A DNA stretch of 64,000 nt from Natrinema sp. CBA1119 (lineage in GTDB: Archaea > Halobacteriota > Halobacteria > Halobacteriales > Natrialbaceae). Where the stretch lies: NCBI RefSeq assembly GCF_002572525.1, contig NZ_PDBS01000008.1, positions 310,001-374,000 on the forward strand, read 5' to 3'. This document shows positions 1-9,400 of the stretch, one piece after another (within the stretch, counting starts at the first letter, position 1; every line of letters starts with the position of its first letter). The notes beneath the pieces are model-generated. The model was not told where the DNA came from, made no database searches, and was given only the letters and a program-made list of their open reading frames with translations. The position numbers were made by a program, and so were the translations under genes.

Positions 1-73
1 TTTGACGGAGTTGGACGCTCTTATCTCGGTGGAAGTAGAGATGGATAGTAGTAGATTGAATATGGGTATGTGT

Positions 74-1501
74 TTACCCCGAAGTCTCGACAGCCGGCAC
101 AGCGTGAGCCCGTAAGATCATCTCATTGTTGCTGACGACTCGACGAAGTTCTTCGTAGGGATTGCGTCCCTGCTGGCGCCATGTCGCCAGCAGGGACAAG
201 AGCGTCTCGTGAACGAACATACCTCGGTCGTTACGGAGTGTGCCGATGATTTTCCGGAGAACGACTGGTTCACGCAGTGCGTTCTCAGCTGCGTTGTTCG
301 TCTGGGAGACCGCTGGCTCACCGACGAAGGTGAGCCAGTGGTCGATCCCTCCTTCGATCTTCCCGAGTAGTGTTGCCACTGTTTCGTCGGTTACTGACCG
401 CTCAACGAGCGATCTAAGCCCGTTCTGGCATGATCGGTGCATCTGTGCTCTCTCACGAGGACTCGGGTCGGTCTCCAGCCACGACTGGAGACCGACGAAC
501 ATCTGTTTGAGATACCGGTGAACCGGCTCTGCCTCCTCGTGGTCACTAGCAATGTCCTCGGCTTCCCGGAGAAGATGTGCCCAGCACCGCTGAAGATTAC
601 TGGTGAACGCTGGATACGCCGTCCACCCATCGCAGATGACCGTTCCCGCGAAGTCCTCTCCGAGGACTTCCGCGGGGACATCGCTCCCACGACTTTCTCT
701 TACGGCGTACAGTGTGTGCTCTCTCGTCCGAAACGTCCAGATCCACGCTTGCTCACCCTCGCGTTTGATACCAGTTTCGTCGACGTGAACGATCTCTGCT
801 TGCTGAATCTGTCTTCGAATCTGTTCATATTCGTAGCGACCGGCGCGCGCAGCGCGCTCGGTCGCGTGCCACGCGGACGCGCCTGAGAGTTCTAGCCCGT
901 GCAGTTGCTCGAAGCGATCAGCGATTTTCCGGTAGGGAAGGCGGTGATCGTACCGAGAAAGTGCTGCTTGAGAGATGACGTTCACCCCGAACTGCCCCTC
1001 ATTGGGGCAGTCGGGGTGTGTAGCAACAGTTTCTGTTCCACAAGAGTCGCACTGGTAGCAGTGGCGGTTGTACTGGGTGACTTCAGGAGGCTGCGGATCA
1101 GGAACCTCCTCAACGAGTCGGGGGCTGACGCCCACCGACTCGTCGAAGTGTTTGCCACATTCGGGACAACAGTCACGGGTGACTTCGATCTCTTTGTCGG
1201 GACCAGCTGTTACACGCCACTCTGGATCATGACCGTCCTTCCGTCCAGGAGTGCCGCCGTCGGTTCGAACATTCTCGTCTTCGTCGTCCTGCGAGGTCGG
1301 GGACTCGTCAGTCCCCGACCGTCGCTTACTGGGTGGCGTGTGCGGATTTTCGTACTTGCGAAGACGTGTTTCGAGTTCTTCTATCCGCTCGTCCTTCTGA
1401 TCGACTTCCTGTTGAAGTTCTTCGACTTGTTGTTCAAGTTGAAGAAGTCGAGAAAGGAGCTCTTCTTTGGTGAAATCGTCTGCGTTCACAGACTCCACCA
1501 A
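74..1501 (-). mobile_element. IS66-family transposase (475 aa)
   Basis: Complete transposase of the IS66 type. Residues 10-50 form a predicted coiled coil (heptad-rich, Glu/Gln/Leu), followed by a charged linker and a Cys-rich zinc-binding part around residues 110-155 (CCPECGKHF and CYQCDSCGT). The DDE-like catalytic core follows: VHVDETG and VICDGWTAY supply candidate aspartates and NNAAENALRE the glutamate-containing helix. No accessory IS66 genes (tnpA/tnpB) are visible, so this is a single-gene type. The ends of the element were not defined because the window starts only 73 bp beyond the stop codon. The reading frame is intact, so the element may be active. Confidence 0.93.
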
Positions 1502-1524
1502 CGAGTTATGACAGCAGAGGCAAC

Positions 1525-1553
1525 GGGATGGGCTCCGCAGTGGAGCCCATCCC
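1525..1553. repeat. Perfect 12-bp stem-loop upstream of the IS66 transposase
   Basis: GGGATGGGCTCC (1525-1536) is followed by a 5-base loop and its exact complement GGAGCCCATCCC (1542-1553). It lies 24 bp before the transposase start codon. It could be a terminator or a structural part of the IS end that limits read-through into the transposase; the sequence does not decide. Confidence 0.6.
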
Positions 1554-1653
1554 TGAGAGTCGTATCCGATGTCTGCTGCCTGTTCATATCGTGTCCGTTG
1601 AACGCTTCCTACGAGACAGTACCGAAATTAGCTCGGGCTAAACACGTACGAAT

Positions 1654-2541
1654 ATGGTAGCCGATCAGAATAGCCAAATCGATCAGGGCGTCGTTGACGC
1701 TATTACCGCGCTCGGAAATGCCAAACGGCTGGAAATATTACTCGCGTTGGATACGGTGGAACAAGAACATCAGAAACCATGGCATACGATGTCCTTTACG
1801 GAACTGTACGACGCGGTTGACGTCGATAGCACGTCTCAATTTTCGTATCACCTCGATCAACTCGTCGGACAGTTCGTCAGTGAAACGCCTGATGGATACC
1901 GACTTACATATAGTGGGAACAAAATCGTTCGTACGGTCGTCTCCGATGTGTATGAAAGCACTTCCAAATTCGAAGACAGCGAAGTCTCCGGTACCTGTTT
2001 GTTCTGTGAAGAGGCGTCACTTCTAGCAACACTTGACGCCGAGCAATTCCGTATTCGCTGCACCTCGTGTGACGCGATCCTCGTAACCGATTTCTTTCCG
2101 AAGAGTCAGACGCGTGGCCGGACAACTGCAGAGATTCTCGAAAGCGTTGGCTACCGCATCTGGAGTATGCACATCCAGCTACGAGGGGACGTTTGTCCGG
2201 AGTGTTTTGGCCGCGTTGATACGGCTTTTGATGTGTACGAGCACAATGGGAAAACACATCACCTCTATAGTAGTACGTGTCGAGAATGTAAACATATAAT
2301 AAGCATTCCAATTGAAGTGACGGCTGCGTTTCACCCAACAGTCCTCTACCAGTTTTGGGAGCACGACATTTCGCTACTGGACGTTCCACTGTGGGAGTTT
2401 TTCGAGTATATTACATCTGACGTAATTGTGACGAATATCGTCTCCGATGATTCGGTTACAGCTACGTTCGAAATTACGCTGAACGATGAGACGATTCATC
2501 TCAAGATGGACGATACAGGAACAGTTTCAATTAGAAAGTGA
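1654..2541 (+). CDS. ArsR-type winged-helix regulator with zinc ribbons
   Basis: A 295-residue DNA-binding regulator. Residues 10-95 form a winged helix of the type that starts with ITALGNAKRLEILLAL, typical of haloarchaeal ArsR-like proteins. The C-terminal half has two pairs of Cys clusters (CLFCEE with RCTSCDA, then CPECFG with STCRECK), suggesting zinc ribbons or a metal- or redox-sensing module as in other haloarchaeal winged-helix proteins with a C-terminal zinc-ribbon domain. It stands alone between the IS66 element and a convergent membrane operon. Codon use is more AT-rich than in the right half of the window, in line with an accessory origin. The ligand cannot be inferred. Confidence 0.85.
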   Translation: MVADQNSQIDQGVVDAITALGNAKRLEILLALDTVEQEHQKPWHTMSFTELYDAVDVDSTSQFSYHLDQLVGQFVSETPDGYRLTYSGNKIVRTVVSDVYESTSKFEDSEVSGTCLFCEEASLLATLDAEQFRIRCTSCDAILVTDFFPKSQTRGRTTAEILESVGYRIWSMHIQLRGDVCPECFGRVDTAFDVYEHNGKTHHLYSSTCRECKHIISIPIEVTAAFHPTVLYQFWEHDISLLDVPLWEFFEYITSDVIVTNIVSDDSVTATFEITLNDETIHLKMDDTGTVSIRK

Positions 2542-2580
2542 GGAGACGATTCGTCGACTTCTTGCCTGTTAATCCCATTG

Positions 2581-3444
2581 TCACTCCGGAAGCGATACCG
2601 GTTCGAACTCTTGGAGTCCGAAGTACGTCAGTACGACAGCGCCCAGTCCGGTCAGGAGAAGTCCGCCCGCAATCAGGTCCCCGAGGATCGGAATCACTCC
2701 GATCACCTGTAAGAGCACCATGATACCAACGACTCCGAGACCGGTCGCTAGTCCGACTTGTGGGATGTTCAACTGTTGACCAGCGAGATATCCCAGTGCG
2801 ATGATTCCGTAACCAATGGTCAAGAAACCGATTAGAAGGCCGAGTATGCTCACAGGGAGGAGGATCAGGGTGAACGCCATGAAGACGAACACGGAGAGGA
2901 ACGTTACGGAGAGAAGTGCTCCCACGGTGAGGCTAATCAGTGGATGATCGTGCGCGGCTGCCCCGACAGTATCGAGCAGTGGTTCATATTTTCGGGAGAG
3001 TAACACCCCCACAAGCGCTAGTATTAGCGTTGTCACCACGACCGGCGTATACGCGGCGATCGGACCGGGTTCAGAGGATTCAAACGCGACAGTGGTCCGC
3101 TCCGTGATGGTTGCTTCGGCGGACAGTTCCTCGCTCCCACCGATATGCTGGAGTTCTCCGCCGATCGTTGCATCGTCCTCAACGACGAGTAATCCGGAGA
3201 GTTGCGTCACGTCACCCTCGACTGTTCCATGGACCCGAAACTCGCCACCGATAACGTAGACCGGACCGGACACTACTTCGCCGGCCGGCACCGTGACCGT
3301 CGCGTCCCCGACGATCAATGCACCTCGGTGCTCGGTCATCTCGTGGTCACCTTCGATAACGAACTCAGTGGTCTCGACGTCTGCCCCACCCGCCGAGATC
3401 ATGAGCAACACGATTATCAAGAGCGGGATGAGTTCCAGATTCAT
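2581..3444 (-). CDS. Bactofilin-like polymer-forming membrane protein
   Basis: A 287-residue protein with an N-terminal signal or anchor segment (residues 5-20), then a short right-handed beta-helix-like domain (about residues 25-110) with repeated V-G-x-V patterns such as GPVYVIGGEFRVHGTVEGDV, as in polymer-forming (bactofilin-like) proteins. About five transmembrane helices follow (residues 130-280). It is the second gene of a two-gene operon: its ATG overlaps the TGA of the upstream MFS-type gene by four bases, so translation is probably coupled. The likely role is an envelope scaffold; no enzyme motif is present. Confidence 0.75.
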   Translation of the reverse strand: MNLELIPLLIIVLLMISAGGADVETTEFVIEGDHEMTEHRGALIVGDATVTVPAGEVVSGPVYVIGGEFRVHGTVEGDVTQLSGLLVVEDDATIGGELQHIGGSEELSAEATITERTTVAFESSEPGPIAAYTPVVVTTLILALVGVLLSRKYEPLLDTVGAAAHDHPLISLTVGALLSVTFLSVFVFMAFTLILLPVSILGLLIGFLTIGYGIIALGYLAGQQLNIPQVGLATGLGVVGIMVLLQVIGVIPILGDLIAGGLLLTGLGAVVLTYFGLQEFEPVSLPE

Positions 3445-4717
3445 GGCGTCATCCCTCCACGAGCCAATTCAACCATCCGATGCACGTATAGCACCACCGG
3501 CAGTGTAACGACGAACAGCAGTGCCAGCGCGTTCACGTACGTCAGATGGCTCAGCAGTGAGAGTCCCACCCCCTCGGAGTACAGCGCTAGCGAGGTACTC
3601 AAGAAGGTCGCTAGCCACCCCGTTATCCCGACACCGAGGGCCGTGTGCGTGCCGATCGTCTCGGGCGTCGAAAGATCCGGCCAGAGTGCAAAGTTGAGTG
3701 TCGTGTAGAAGCTGACCGCGAGCACGTAGAACATCGGCAGTACCAGTGGTGGGGTATCACCCGCACCAAACTGAATATGGAAGACATACAGGAGGTGCGT
3801 GAACGCGAACAGGCCGAACACCCAGAAGAACAGCCAATTCCGGTCGAAATTCGTGTAGATGACGCCAGCGGCGAGCGCCCCAATGACGTGCAAGACAGCG
3901 ATAAACAACCGGACGCTTAGGTCGGGGGATTGCCAGGACGTGTAGATATACAACGGCGTTTCGATGATCCGGAGAAAGCCCAGGCTATCGATGAAGAAGA
4001 CGCCAAACATCAGCACAACCGGTCCCAAGAACGCGAAGCTAACCGTTCGAACCGGTATTGGCCGACAGAATCGGCCAGTTCCGAACGCGTCGCGTTCGTG
4101 TTGACTGGCGAGACTATCAACGAATCGGAACCGCTTGACTGAGAGAACGGCGAGAACGAGGACAGCTGGACCCATCATCGCGCTCATGACGAGACTGAAC
4201 TCGTCGATCTGCCACTCGATTGGATACAGGGCCGCGACGAAAAACGACAACCCTGCCACGATAGCAGCGACGTATCCCCGATCCCTCACAGGAACGAAAT
4301 CGAGCATGAAACTAAACGACACCGGAATTCCGACGCCGAGCGCCATCGAACAGACGATCACCCAAAGCACGAACTGTTCGATCGTACTCACGTATGGGGC
4401 AGCGATCGTCAGAAGCAACTGGACGAAAACGACCAGAAAGAGCAACCGGAACTTCACGTACAGGTCCGTGCTCCATCCACGGCGATCCATCAGGACGCCG
4501 CTGGAGACGGCTGCAACGAGGGTGAAAAGCGCAAGTATGGCCATCACTATCGACACGTCCCCGGGGGCATACCGATCTCCTGTGTTCCGAGGTCGGTCAG
4601 TCCCAGTTGGACGAACGTGAGGTTGTAATAGTACCCGGCCGTGAGCGCAGACACGTAGATCAGATATCCAGTGATGGGGATCCACTGGCGCTCTCGGACG
4701 AACTCGAGGAGTTTCAT
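3441..4717 (-). pseudogene. MFS-type membrane transporter, one frameshift near the N-terminus
   Basis: The body encodes about 10-11 hydrophobic segments of a major-facilitator-like permease (for example the loop YAPGDVSIVMAIL and the helix that follows). The natural N-terminus starts at the ATG at 4717 (MKLLEFVRERQWIPITGYLI, an excellent first helix) but lies in a different frame. The two frames meet at the C/G run 4559-4567 (CCCCGGGGG), where adding one G would give an uninterrupted protein of about 425 residues. The longer uninterrupted frame up to 4763 has a non-membrane, Arg/Pro/His-rich N-terminus and is spurious. It is first in an operon with the bactofilin-like gene. Either a fresh pseudogene or a base-calling error; the substrate is unknown. 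Confidence 0.75.
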
Positions 4718-4809
4718 GGAGTGCCGTAATCCTCTCTCTGGTATAAATATTGTCTCCAGTCATACATATTGGCAGTACTGTAACTCAAGTATACTTGAGG
4801 TGTTCTCTA

Positions 4810-4889
4810 TAGTAGCCACTGAACGTCACTGGACACCTGATCGAATGACTGCATTGCGATCAGCGTGTAAATCGTTTCAGTGGCTACTA
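4810..4889. mobile_element. 80-bp MITE, copy 1
   Basis: Starts TAGTAGCCACTGAACGTCAC and ends ATCGTTTCAGTGGCTACTA, so the two ends are imperfect inverted repeats of about 30 bp. It is one of nine related copies in the window and has the standard 80-bp length. A TA dinucleotide lies on the left; the right flank is AA, so a target duplication is not intact here. It contains no coding capacity. Confidence 0.9.
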
Positions 4890-5168
4890 AAGGACGATCG
4901 CTGGCGTATCGAACTCACAGAAGAGTGGCTACCCGTCCTCAGCGGGATATGAATGGGTTAGTAGGGCGATTCCAACACACTTGGAATCGGAGCGGGGTTG
5001 ATATAGGACAGGACGAACACATTCACTGTCGCGTTCCCACGGCGCGACACGATCCAATCACCACCCATCCCCACTGATCCAGTTTCCATGCCGCCAGGCG
5101 GCCATCCCCCTGTGCCTATCCGGGCGGCATTTTGAGGTTTCTCACAGCGATCAAACGCCGAGCGATAG
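4890..5168. other. Intergenic stretch without a recognisable gene
   Basis: Between the first MITE and the next small gene I see only a short plus-strand frame ending at 5077 (it includes VGRFQHTWNRSGVDIGQDEH) that I cannot match to a family. It may be a remnant. There are no repeats or RNA genes, and the region is poorer in G/C at third positions than the window average. Confidence 0.4.
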
Positions 5169-5348
5169 CTATCCGATCTCGAGTGCGTCGACGGCTCCGG
5201 CGGGCTCGCCGTCGTGACCGACGAGGCGATCGGCGGCCAGCTGCAAGACGTGTTCCGCGAGCTCGGGATTAGCTTGCTCGTAGTGGACGCTAAACTCGGT
5301 CAGGGCGACGGCGATCAAGGGACCTTCGCGTCTATCGGTGAGGGACAT
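5169..5348 (-). CDS. Small hypothetical protein (59 aa)
   Basis: A short acidic frame starting at the ATG at 5348 (MSLTDRREGPLIAVALTEFS). Its composition (Asp/Glu/Ala-rich with a Leu/Ala helix, AEHVLQLAADRLV) looks like a genuine haloarchaeal protein and not random sequence. A frame opening upstream to 5429 exists, but its added residues look non-coding. No family recognised; no operon partner. Confidence 0.45.
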   Translation of the reverse strand: MSLTDRREGPLIAVALTEFSVHYEQANPELAEHVLQLAADRLVGHDGEPAGAVDALEIG

Positions 5349-5681
5349 CGCTGTCGTTGGCCGCGGCTTCCCATCTAGAAACTCTCGCGTTACAAAAACG
5401 CCGGCCAGAGGCCAGCGTTGAGCCCCCATCCCCTGTAGGTGATCTGTCGCCAGGGGAGGGTCCGAGACCGGTGTGCGTGACGATTGGCTTCACGTCGGAA
5501 CGTGATTCGATCTCGGAAGACGAGGGACCGTATGTCTCGTGTCGGACGGGTTCTGTCAGGTAACGACTGAACCCATTCCCCCTCGTCATCATCATGTGAT
5601 GTCCGTTTTCAAATAGCTCTATTGGCTGGATACGTTGGTAACAATGATGTTACCGGCAGCTGATCGTAAGAGTAGCCTCGT
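5349..5681. other. Intergenic stretch, nothing recognised
   Basis: About 330 bp between two short minus-strand coding segments. It has open frames on both strands, but none has haloarchaeal amino-acid composition or a recognisable motif, and no hairpin or repeat stands out. Confidence 0.4.
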
Positions 5682-6047
5682 TTACTCGTCAGCCGATTCG
5701 TCGTTCTCATCCTCGTTCAGGTGCCGTTCTTTCTGGGCGACGTCGGTAGCCGGCCAGTCCTCCCGTTGATACTCTTCAGCATGTTCGGTGTTGACGTGCT
5801 CGAGGCGTCCGGTTGTATTGCCGGCCGTAAAGTCGCAGTCGTCGGGCGATGGACACTCGTGGATTCGAACGCTGGAGTGGCCATCTGAGTCAGTTATCTC
5901 TGCGCGGTTTGAGAAATGGTGGTAAGGATATCTGTGAATGTACTGCCGGTCAACCTCCCAGCTGCGACAGATGTTCTTGTCTTCGTGCGAGAAAAAGTGC
6001 GCGAATGCGGCACGAGATAGTGACCAATCTACGAAAGTCGTGATCGC
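5682..6047 (-). pseudogene. Remnant of a small C2H2-type zinc-finger-like protein
   Basis: The minus strand is open from a stop near 6048 to a TAA at 5682-5684 and reads as an acidic haloarchaeal C-terminus. It holds CPSPDDCDFTAGNTTG followed by RLEHVNTEHAEEY, so Cys-x5-Cys and His-x4-His spacings fit a single zinc finger. The tail is Glu/Asp-rich. There is no ATG, GTG or TTG start in this frame before the upstream stop, so the 5' end has been lost or shifted. The finger could have bound DNA or a protein partner; no family assigned. Confidence 0.45.
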
Positions 6048-6089
6048 TCAGTACAGGTGAAAGCATGACCGAAATTACTCTAGACATGT

Positions 6090-6136
6090 CGATATCCGAT
6101 GATATTAAAATCACATAAAACACTTTTTGGATATCG
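6090..6136. promoter_or_regulatory. AT-rich region with CGATATCC/GGATATCG inverted repeat
   Basis: CGATATCC at 6090-6097 and its exact complement GGATATCG at 6129-6136 flank 31 bp of A/T-rich DNA that contains TATA-like stretches. It lies about 150 bp before the HTH_10 regulator gene. It could be an operator or promoter of that gene, but the distance is long and no transcript start can be placed. Confidence 0.3.
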
Positions 6137-6284
6137 TTTATATGAATGAAACCAATAGTATATGGGGAGTAATTTACTTTCTACGAGGAACCTCAGAACT
6201 CGTCATGGAGTGTCCTAAGCGTGGGAATATTCATATACGTGTCCATTCCTGCTCTTTTTCTGCGTTTCTCTATTACCATTTTGT

Positions 6285-6923
6285 ATGCTTATCGTGGAGT
6301 ATTGGACAGATACCCCTCTGCTGAAAACCGCTTTCGAATACGTCCCAGAGATAAGTGTGTATCCTGAAGAAGGGTATATTGACGAGAGGGCACACTATAT
6401 TTTCTGGGCTAGTGGCGGGGATTTCAATGCCTTTGAGGAGGGCCTTGATGCTGACCCGACGGTCACAAATTCGAAAACTCTGACCGAGCTGGAAACGCGT
6501 AAGCTGTACCGGGTCACATCTACTGAACAGGGAGGAGACTCAGGGAGACTCCAGGTTTGGCGTGACCTTAACCTTGTGCTGCTTGACGGAGAAGGAACTC
6601 TTGACGGTTGGATACATCGGATGCGGTTTCCTGATCGGGAGGCACTTACACAATATAACAGGATTTTTCAGGAGCAGGGATGGCCTTTCCACCTTCAAAC
6701 GGTTTATCGTGAGTCTGAAGCACGGAATGATGTTGATGCATTGTTAACGGACAAACAGAAAGAGGCCCTTGTCGCTGCTTATGAGATCGGGCATTTCGAT
6801 ATCCCGCAAACTGCGTCGCAAACTGACGTTGCAGCAGAGGTCGGTATCTCTTCTCAGGCACTCTCCGAACGGCTCCAGCGAGGGATACGAACCTTGATTG
6901 AGGCCACAGACATCTCCCCATAG
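6285..6923 (+). CDS. Bacterio-opsin-activator-type HTH_10 regulator
   Basis: A 212-residue transcription regulator. The C-terminal 60 residues carry the HTH_10 domain: LTDKQKEALVAAYEIGHFDIP, then the recognition part DVAAEVGISSQALSERLQRG. The N-terminal 140 residues correspond to the Bat-like sensing domain (starts MLIVEYWTDTPLL). The family controls bacterioruberin, retinal and many other haloarchaeal genes; the target here is unknown. The gene is unusually AT-rich for this organism, like its neighbours to 8.4 kb, which fits horizontal acquisition. Confidence 0.85.
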   Translation: MLIVEYWTDTPLLKTAFEYVPEISVYPEEGYIDERAHYIFWASGGDFNAFEEGLDADPTVTNSKTLTELETRKLYRVTSTEQGGDSGRLQVWRDLNLVLLDGEGTLDGWIHRMRFPDREALTQYNRIFQEQGWPFHLQTVYRESEARNDVDALLTDKQKEALVAAYEIGHFDIPQTASQTDVAAEVGISSQALSERLQRGIRTLIEATDISP

Positions 6924-6988
6924 AACTTAAACCCCAGAATATTCCCCCACCGAGGCGATAGGTCTACGAGCGTTCTTTCTCTATACTG

Positions 6989-7336
6989 ATGGCAGTTCAA
7001 ACGTCTATCTACGAAGCGGTTGGGGCACCACGGCGTCGTAAAGTTTGTCAGTACCTGGAAGGTACTGAGGATACCCCGGTGACGCTCGAGGAGGTAGCGA
7101 CACACGTCGCCACGAACGAACAGACTGAACGCGATAGCCCCGTATCAGAGAGGGAATCCTACCGGCGGATTCGTATCGAACTCCACCACCAACATCTTCC
7201 AAAACTGGCCGATGCTGCTGTCCTACAGTATGAGTCCGACCGGAAGTTAATGAATGCTAGCGCTAAATTACCGGCAGCTATCGAACTCACTGAAAGTGTG
7301 CAAGGAGCCGCTGAGAGTGCTACCCCAAACCCATAG
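6989..7336 (+). CDS. DUF7344-like HTH protein (115 aa)
   Basis: A small protein with the start SIYEAVGAPRRRKVCQYL, followed by an alternation of helices ending in HHQHLPKLADAAVLQYE. This pattern is typical of haloarchaeal DUF7344 proteins, a winged-helix-like family often found next to HTH_10 regulators. It follows the HTH_10 gene by 65 bp on the same strand and may be co-transcribed. Likely DNA-binding; partner and target unknown. A MITE inserted 8 bp after its stop codon. Confidence 0.72.
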   Translation: MAVQTSIYEAVGAPRRRKVCQYLEGTEDTPVTLEEVATHVATNEQTERDSPVSERESYRRIRIELHHQHLPKLADAAVLQYESDRKLMNASAKLPAAIELTESVQGAAESATPNP

Positions 7337-7344
7337 ACGTCCTA

Positions 7345-7424
7345 TAGTAGCCACTGAAACGATGTACACACTGATCCTAACGCACTCGTGCGATTTGGTG
7401 TGCATTGACTTTTAGTGGCTACTA
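7345..7424. mobile_element. 80-bp MITE, copy 2
   Basis: Begins TAGTAGCCACTGAAACGATG and ends ACTTTTAGTGGCTACTA, flanked by TA on both sides (7343-7344 and 7425-7426), consistent with a TA target duplication. Exactly 80 bp. It lies just downstream of the DUF7344-like gene. Confidence 0.9.
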
Positions 7425-7560
7425 TATCCGCATAGATTTTTAGGGGCCGGTACGCGTTGATAGAACAGTTGACGCTCATTAAGCATAAAACGGGATCGTC
7501 GTGGTGAACTCATGCTCTCTATGCAGCACCGGGTGATTTGGCAGCGGGGTGATCGTTCCG

Positions 7561-7690
7561 TTATTTGTGGTGGACTCGACGGAGTGCGTCGGCGGTCGCA
7601 GTTCCGGAGATCCGGATGTACTTCTGATCAGTCGCACGGGCACTCCAACCCATCAGTGTCTGTAGCGGTGCAGGGGCTACACCCTTGTAC
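7561..7690 (-). pseudogene. C-terminal remnant of a tyrosine recombinase/integrase
   Basis: The minus strand reads LQTLMGWSARATDQKYIRIS followed by GTATADALRRV and a TAA at 7561-7563. This is the end of a XerC/D-like phage integrase, where the catalytic Tyr sits in a K-Y-I-R context. Everything upstream of about 7690 is missing. It marks the trace of an integrated element whose integrase has been lost. Confidence 0.6.
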
Positions 7691-7881
7691 CCCTGATGAC
7701 TGCTTCTGCTGCATCGACGGCGAGAATTCATTGAGAGTCCGTATCGAAACTTTATAGACTCACCTCCAGACTCTTACTCATGGTAACATTTAGCAAGGAT
7801 AGGTTGTATTCTCATATGCTCGTTGCGGCGAATAGTCGGGAGGTGAGAACAGTTGTAACGGGCGCAACGGAGGCGAAGAGA

Positions 7882-8383
7882 ATGTCAACAACAGAGATAA
7901 AAGGCCAAGTCCGGCGGGCGGAAGACGCCGTAAATGCCAGAGATTACGACGCCTTTGGCGAGATTTTCGCGAACGACTTCGTACTCGAACGAGAGTTATA
8001 GTAGCCGCTGAAAGTCACTGCACACCTGATCGCGCAACTGCATTGCGATCAGCGTGTAAATCGTTTCAGTGACTACTATAGAGGAGATACACGGCGTTAA
8101 CGGATACGTAGAATACCTGGAACAGCTCCTTAAGGCATTCCCAGACCTGACCGTCGCCTTCGAAGAGATGGTTGCCGAAGGTGATACGGTGGTCGTCCGG
8201 TATTCAAGTGTTGGCACGCACGAAGGTGTATATAGCGGCGTCGAGCCAGCCGGTAAGCAAGTCACCATCTCGGGGCTGAGACTGATTCGGGTCGAGGATG
8301 GAAAGATAACAGACGTCTGGAGTCGCGCGAATAATCTGAGCCCCCTCGGCCAGTTAGGGGTCGTCGACCTCTCGACGGAGTAA
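7882..8383 (+). pseudogene. SnoaL-like ester cyclase gene split by a MITE
   Basis: The 5' part (ATG at 7882) encodes the start of a SnoaL/NTF2-fold protein (helix RRAEDAVNARDYDAFGEIFA) and stops inside the MITE at 7999-8001. The 3' part runs from 8081 to 8383 and encodes EEIHGVNGYVEYLEQL, then the beta-sheet of the fold ending VSGLRL-type strands (here TISGLRLIRVEDGKI). Removing the MITE and one TA copy joins GAG TTA to GAG GAG in the same frame and restores about 139 residues. A GTG inside the MITE end (8069) could start the 3' part, but half a SnoaL fold is unlikely to be functional. The family binds small hydrophobic molecules; substrate unknown. Confidence 0.8.
7999..8078. mobile_element. 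80-bp MITE, copy 3, inside a gene
   Basis: Begins TAGTAGCCGCTGAAAGTCAC and ends TTTCAGTGACTACTA, with TA duplicated on both sides (7997-7998 and 8079-8080). It interrupts the ester cyclase gene and brings an in-frame stop from its own first three bases. Its precise exchange for one TA restores the reading frame, which defines the insertion unit. Confidence 0.95.
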
Positions 8384-8571
8384 TCCTTCGTCCACTTTTT
8401 GACGTCCCTCATCCGGCAATACTAGGGTAGGCAGAAACGTGCTGCATACACCATCTGTATCTTGTAGCCGGTTCTTGACAGGAACCGGGTAGATCTCGAC
8501 CTGCACTGGTATGTGAGTCCCCTGTAGTGAACGATAACTACGTGTGCATGCTTCTCAGGCGAAAGGCTGTC

Positions 8572-9368
8572 CTAAACCAGTGAGATCACGATAACGACAC
8601 TGCCGCCAATACCAGCAAGAATACCGACCCCACGTGCCAGCTGCTCACCCCACGTAACCGTCCGTTCGAGCGAGAGCACAACTGCGATGAGTGCCATCCA
8701 GACGATATTCATCGAACCCACGATCACCATAAATGCGAACAGCGCCCAACAACACCCGACACAGAAGACGCTGAACTGCCAGCTCATCCGGACGGCACCG
8801 CGCACTCCCGTCCGATAATGGCTCAAAAGGACCCCGAGCGGTGACCGGCAATACCGCAGACACCGATATTTGTATGGTGAGAGCTGGTACCCCGATAAGA
8901 GTAGCAACGACCCACCCATCAGAAGCCCACTGTGGGCGTTCGTGAGACCGACAATCGGCACCAGCGCATTGACAGCAAGCGGGACAAGTCCTGTCAACGT
9001 CCAAACGAGTGCGTACGTCCCGATAAACGCCCCAACTCGCGTTGCTTTACCCGTGGCTGTCGTTCCCTCGAGCGTCTCGGCGTAGAGCCGGACGAGCGGG
9101 ACCGACGACGGGTACATCATGGCGACCATCATTACCCCCACATGAGCAGGTACAAGCTGATACCAGTCACCCCATTCGAGAGCGCCATCGCCTCCGGTGC
9201 TCCCGGGTCGGACATGTGCATTTGCACACCCCTCTGTCCGCCAGGCATCGGGAGCCAGCGACCAATGACTGCTGCCCACGCGAGCAGCGCGATTACGTAG
9301 GTGATGAGCGCGATAATCGGGATTCGCCGGTGAGTGATCCGATTCCGAAATGAGTCATGTGTCCCCAT
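8572..9368 (-). pseudogene. DUF2182 multi-pass membrane protein, one frameshift
   Basis: A predicted metal-associated integral membrane protein of the DUF2182 type. The first part (ATG at 9368) carries the first helix and a periplasmic loop (PIIALITYVIALLAWAAVIG). The rest, from VMMVAMMYPSSVP onward, has five more helices. The two frames meet at CCCCC 9134-9138: with one more G on the coding strand the sequence reads ...LLMWG-VMMVAMMYP without a break, about 265 residues. The next gene upstream on the same strand is a DUF1326 protein 32 bp away; these two families commonly occur together. The biochemical role is not established. Confidence 0.8.
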
Positions 9369-9400
9369 GATCGAGTGACTATCTCGCTGTCCTACCGCCC

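Noticed and set aside
5332-5595. Overlapping frames on both strands between 5.3 and 5.6 kb
   Set aside because: Neither has coding bias or a motif; only the 59-residue frame at 5169-5348 was kept.
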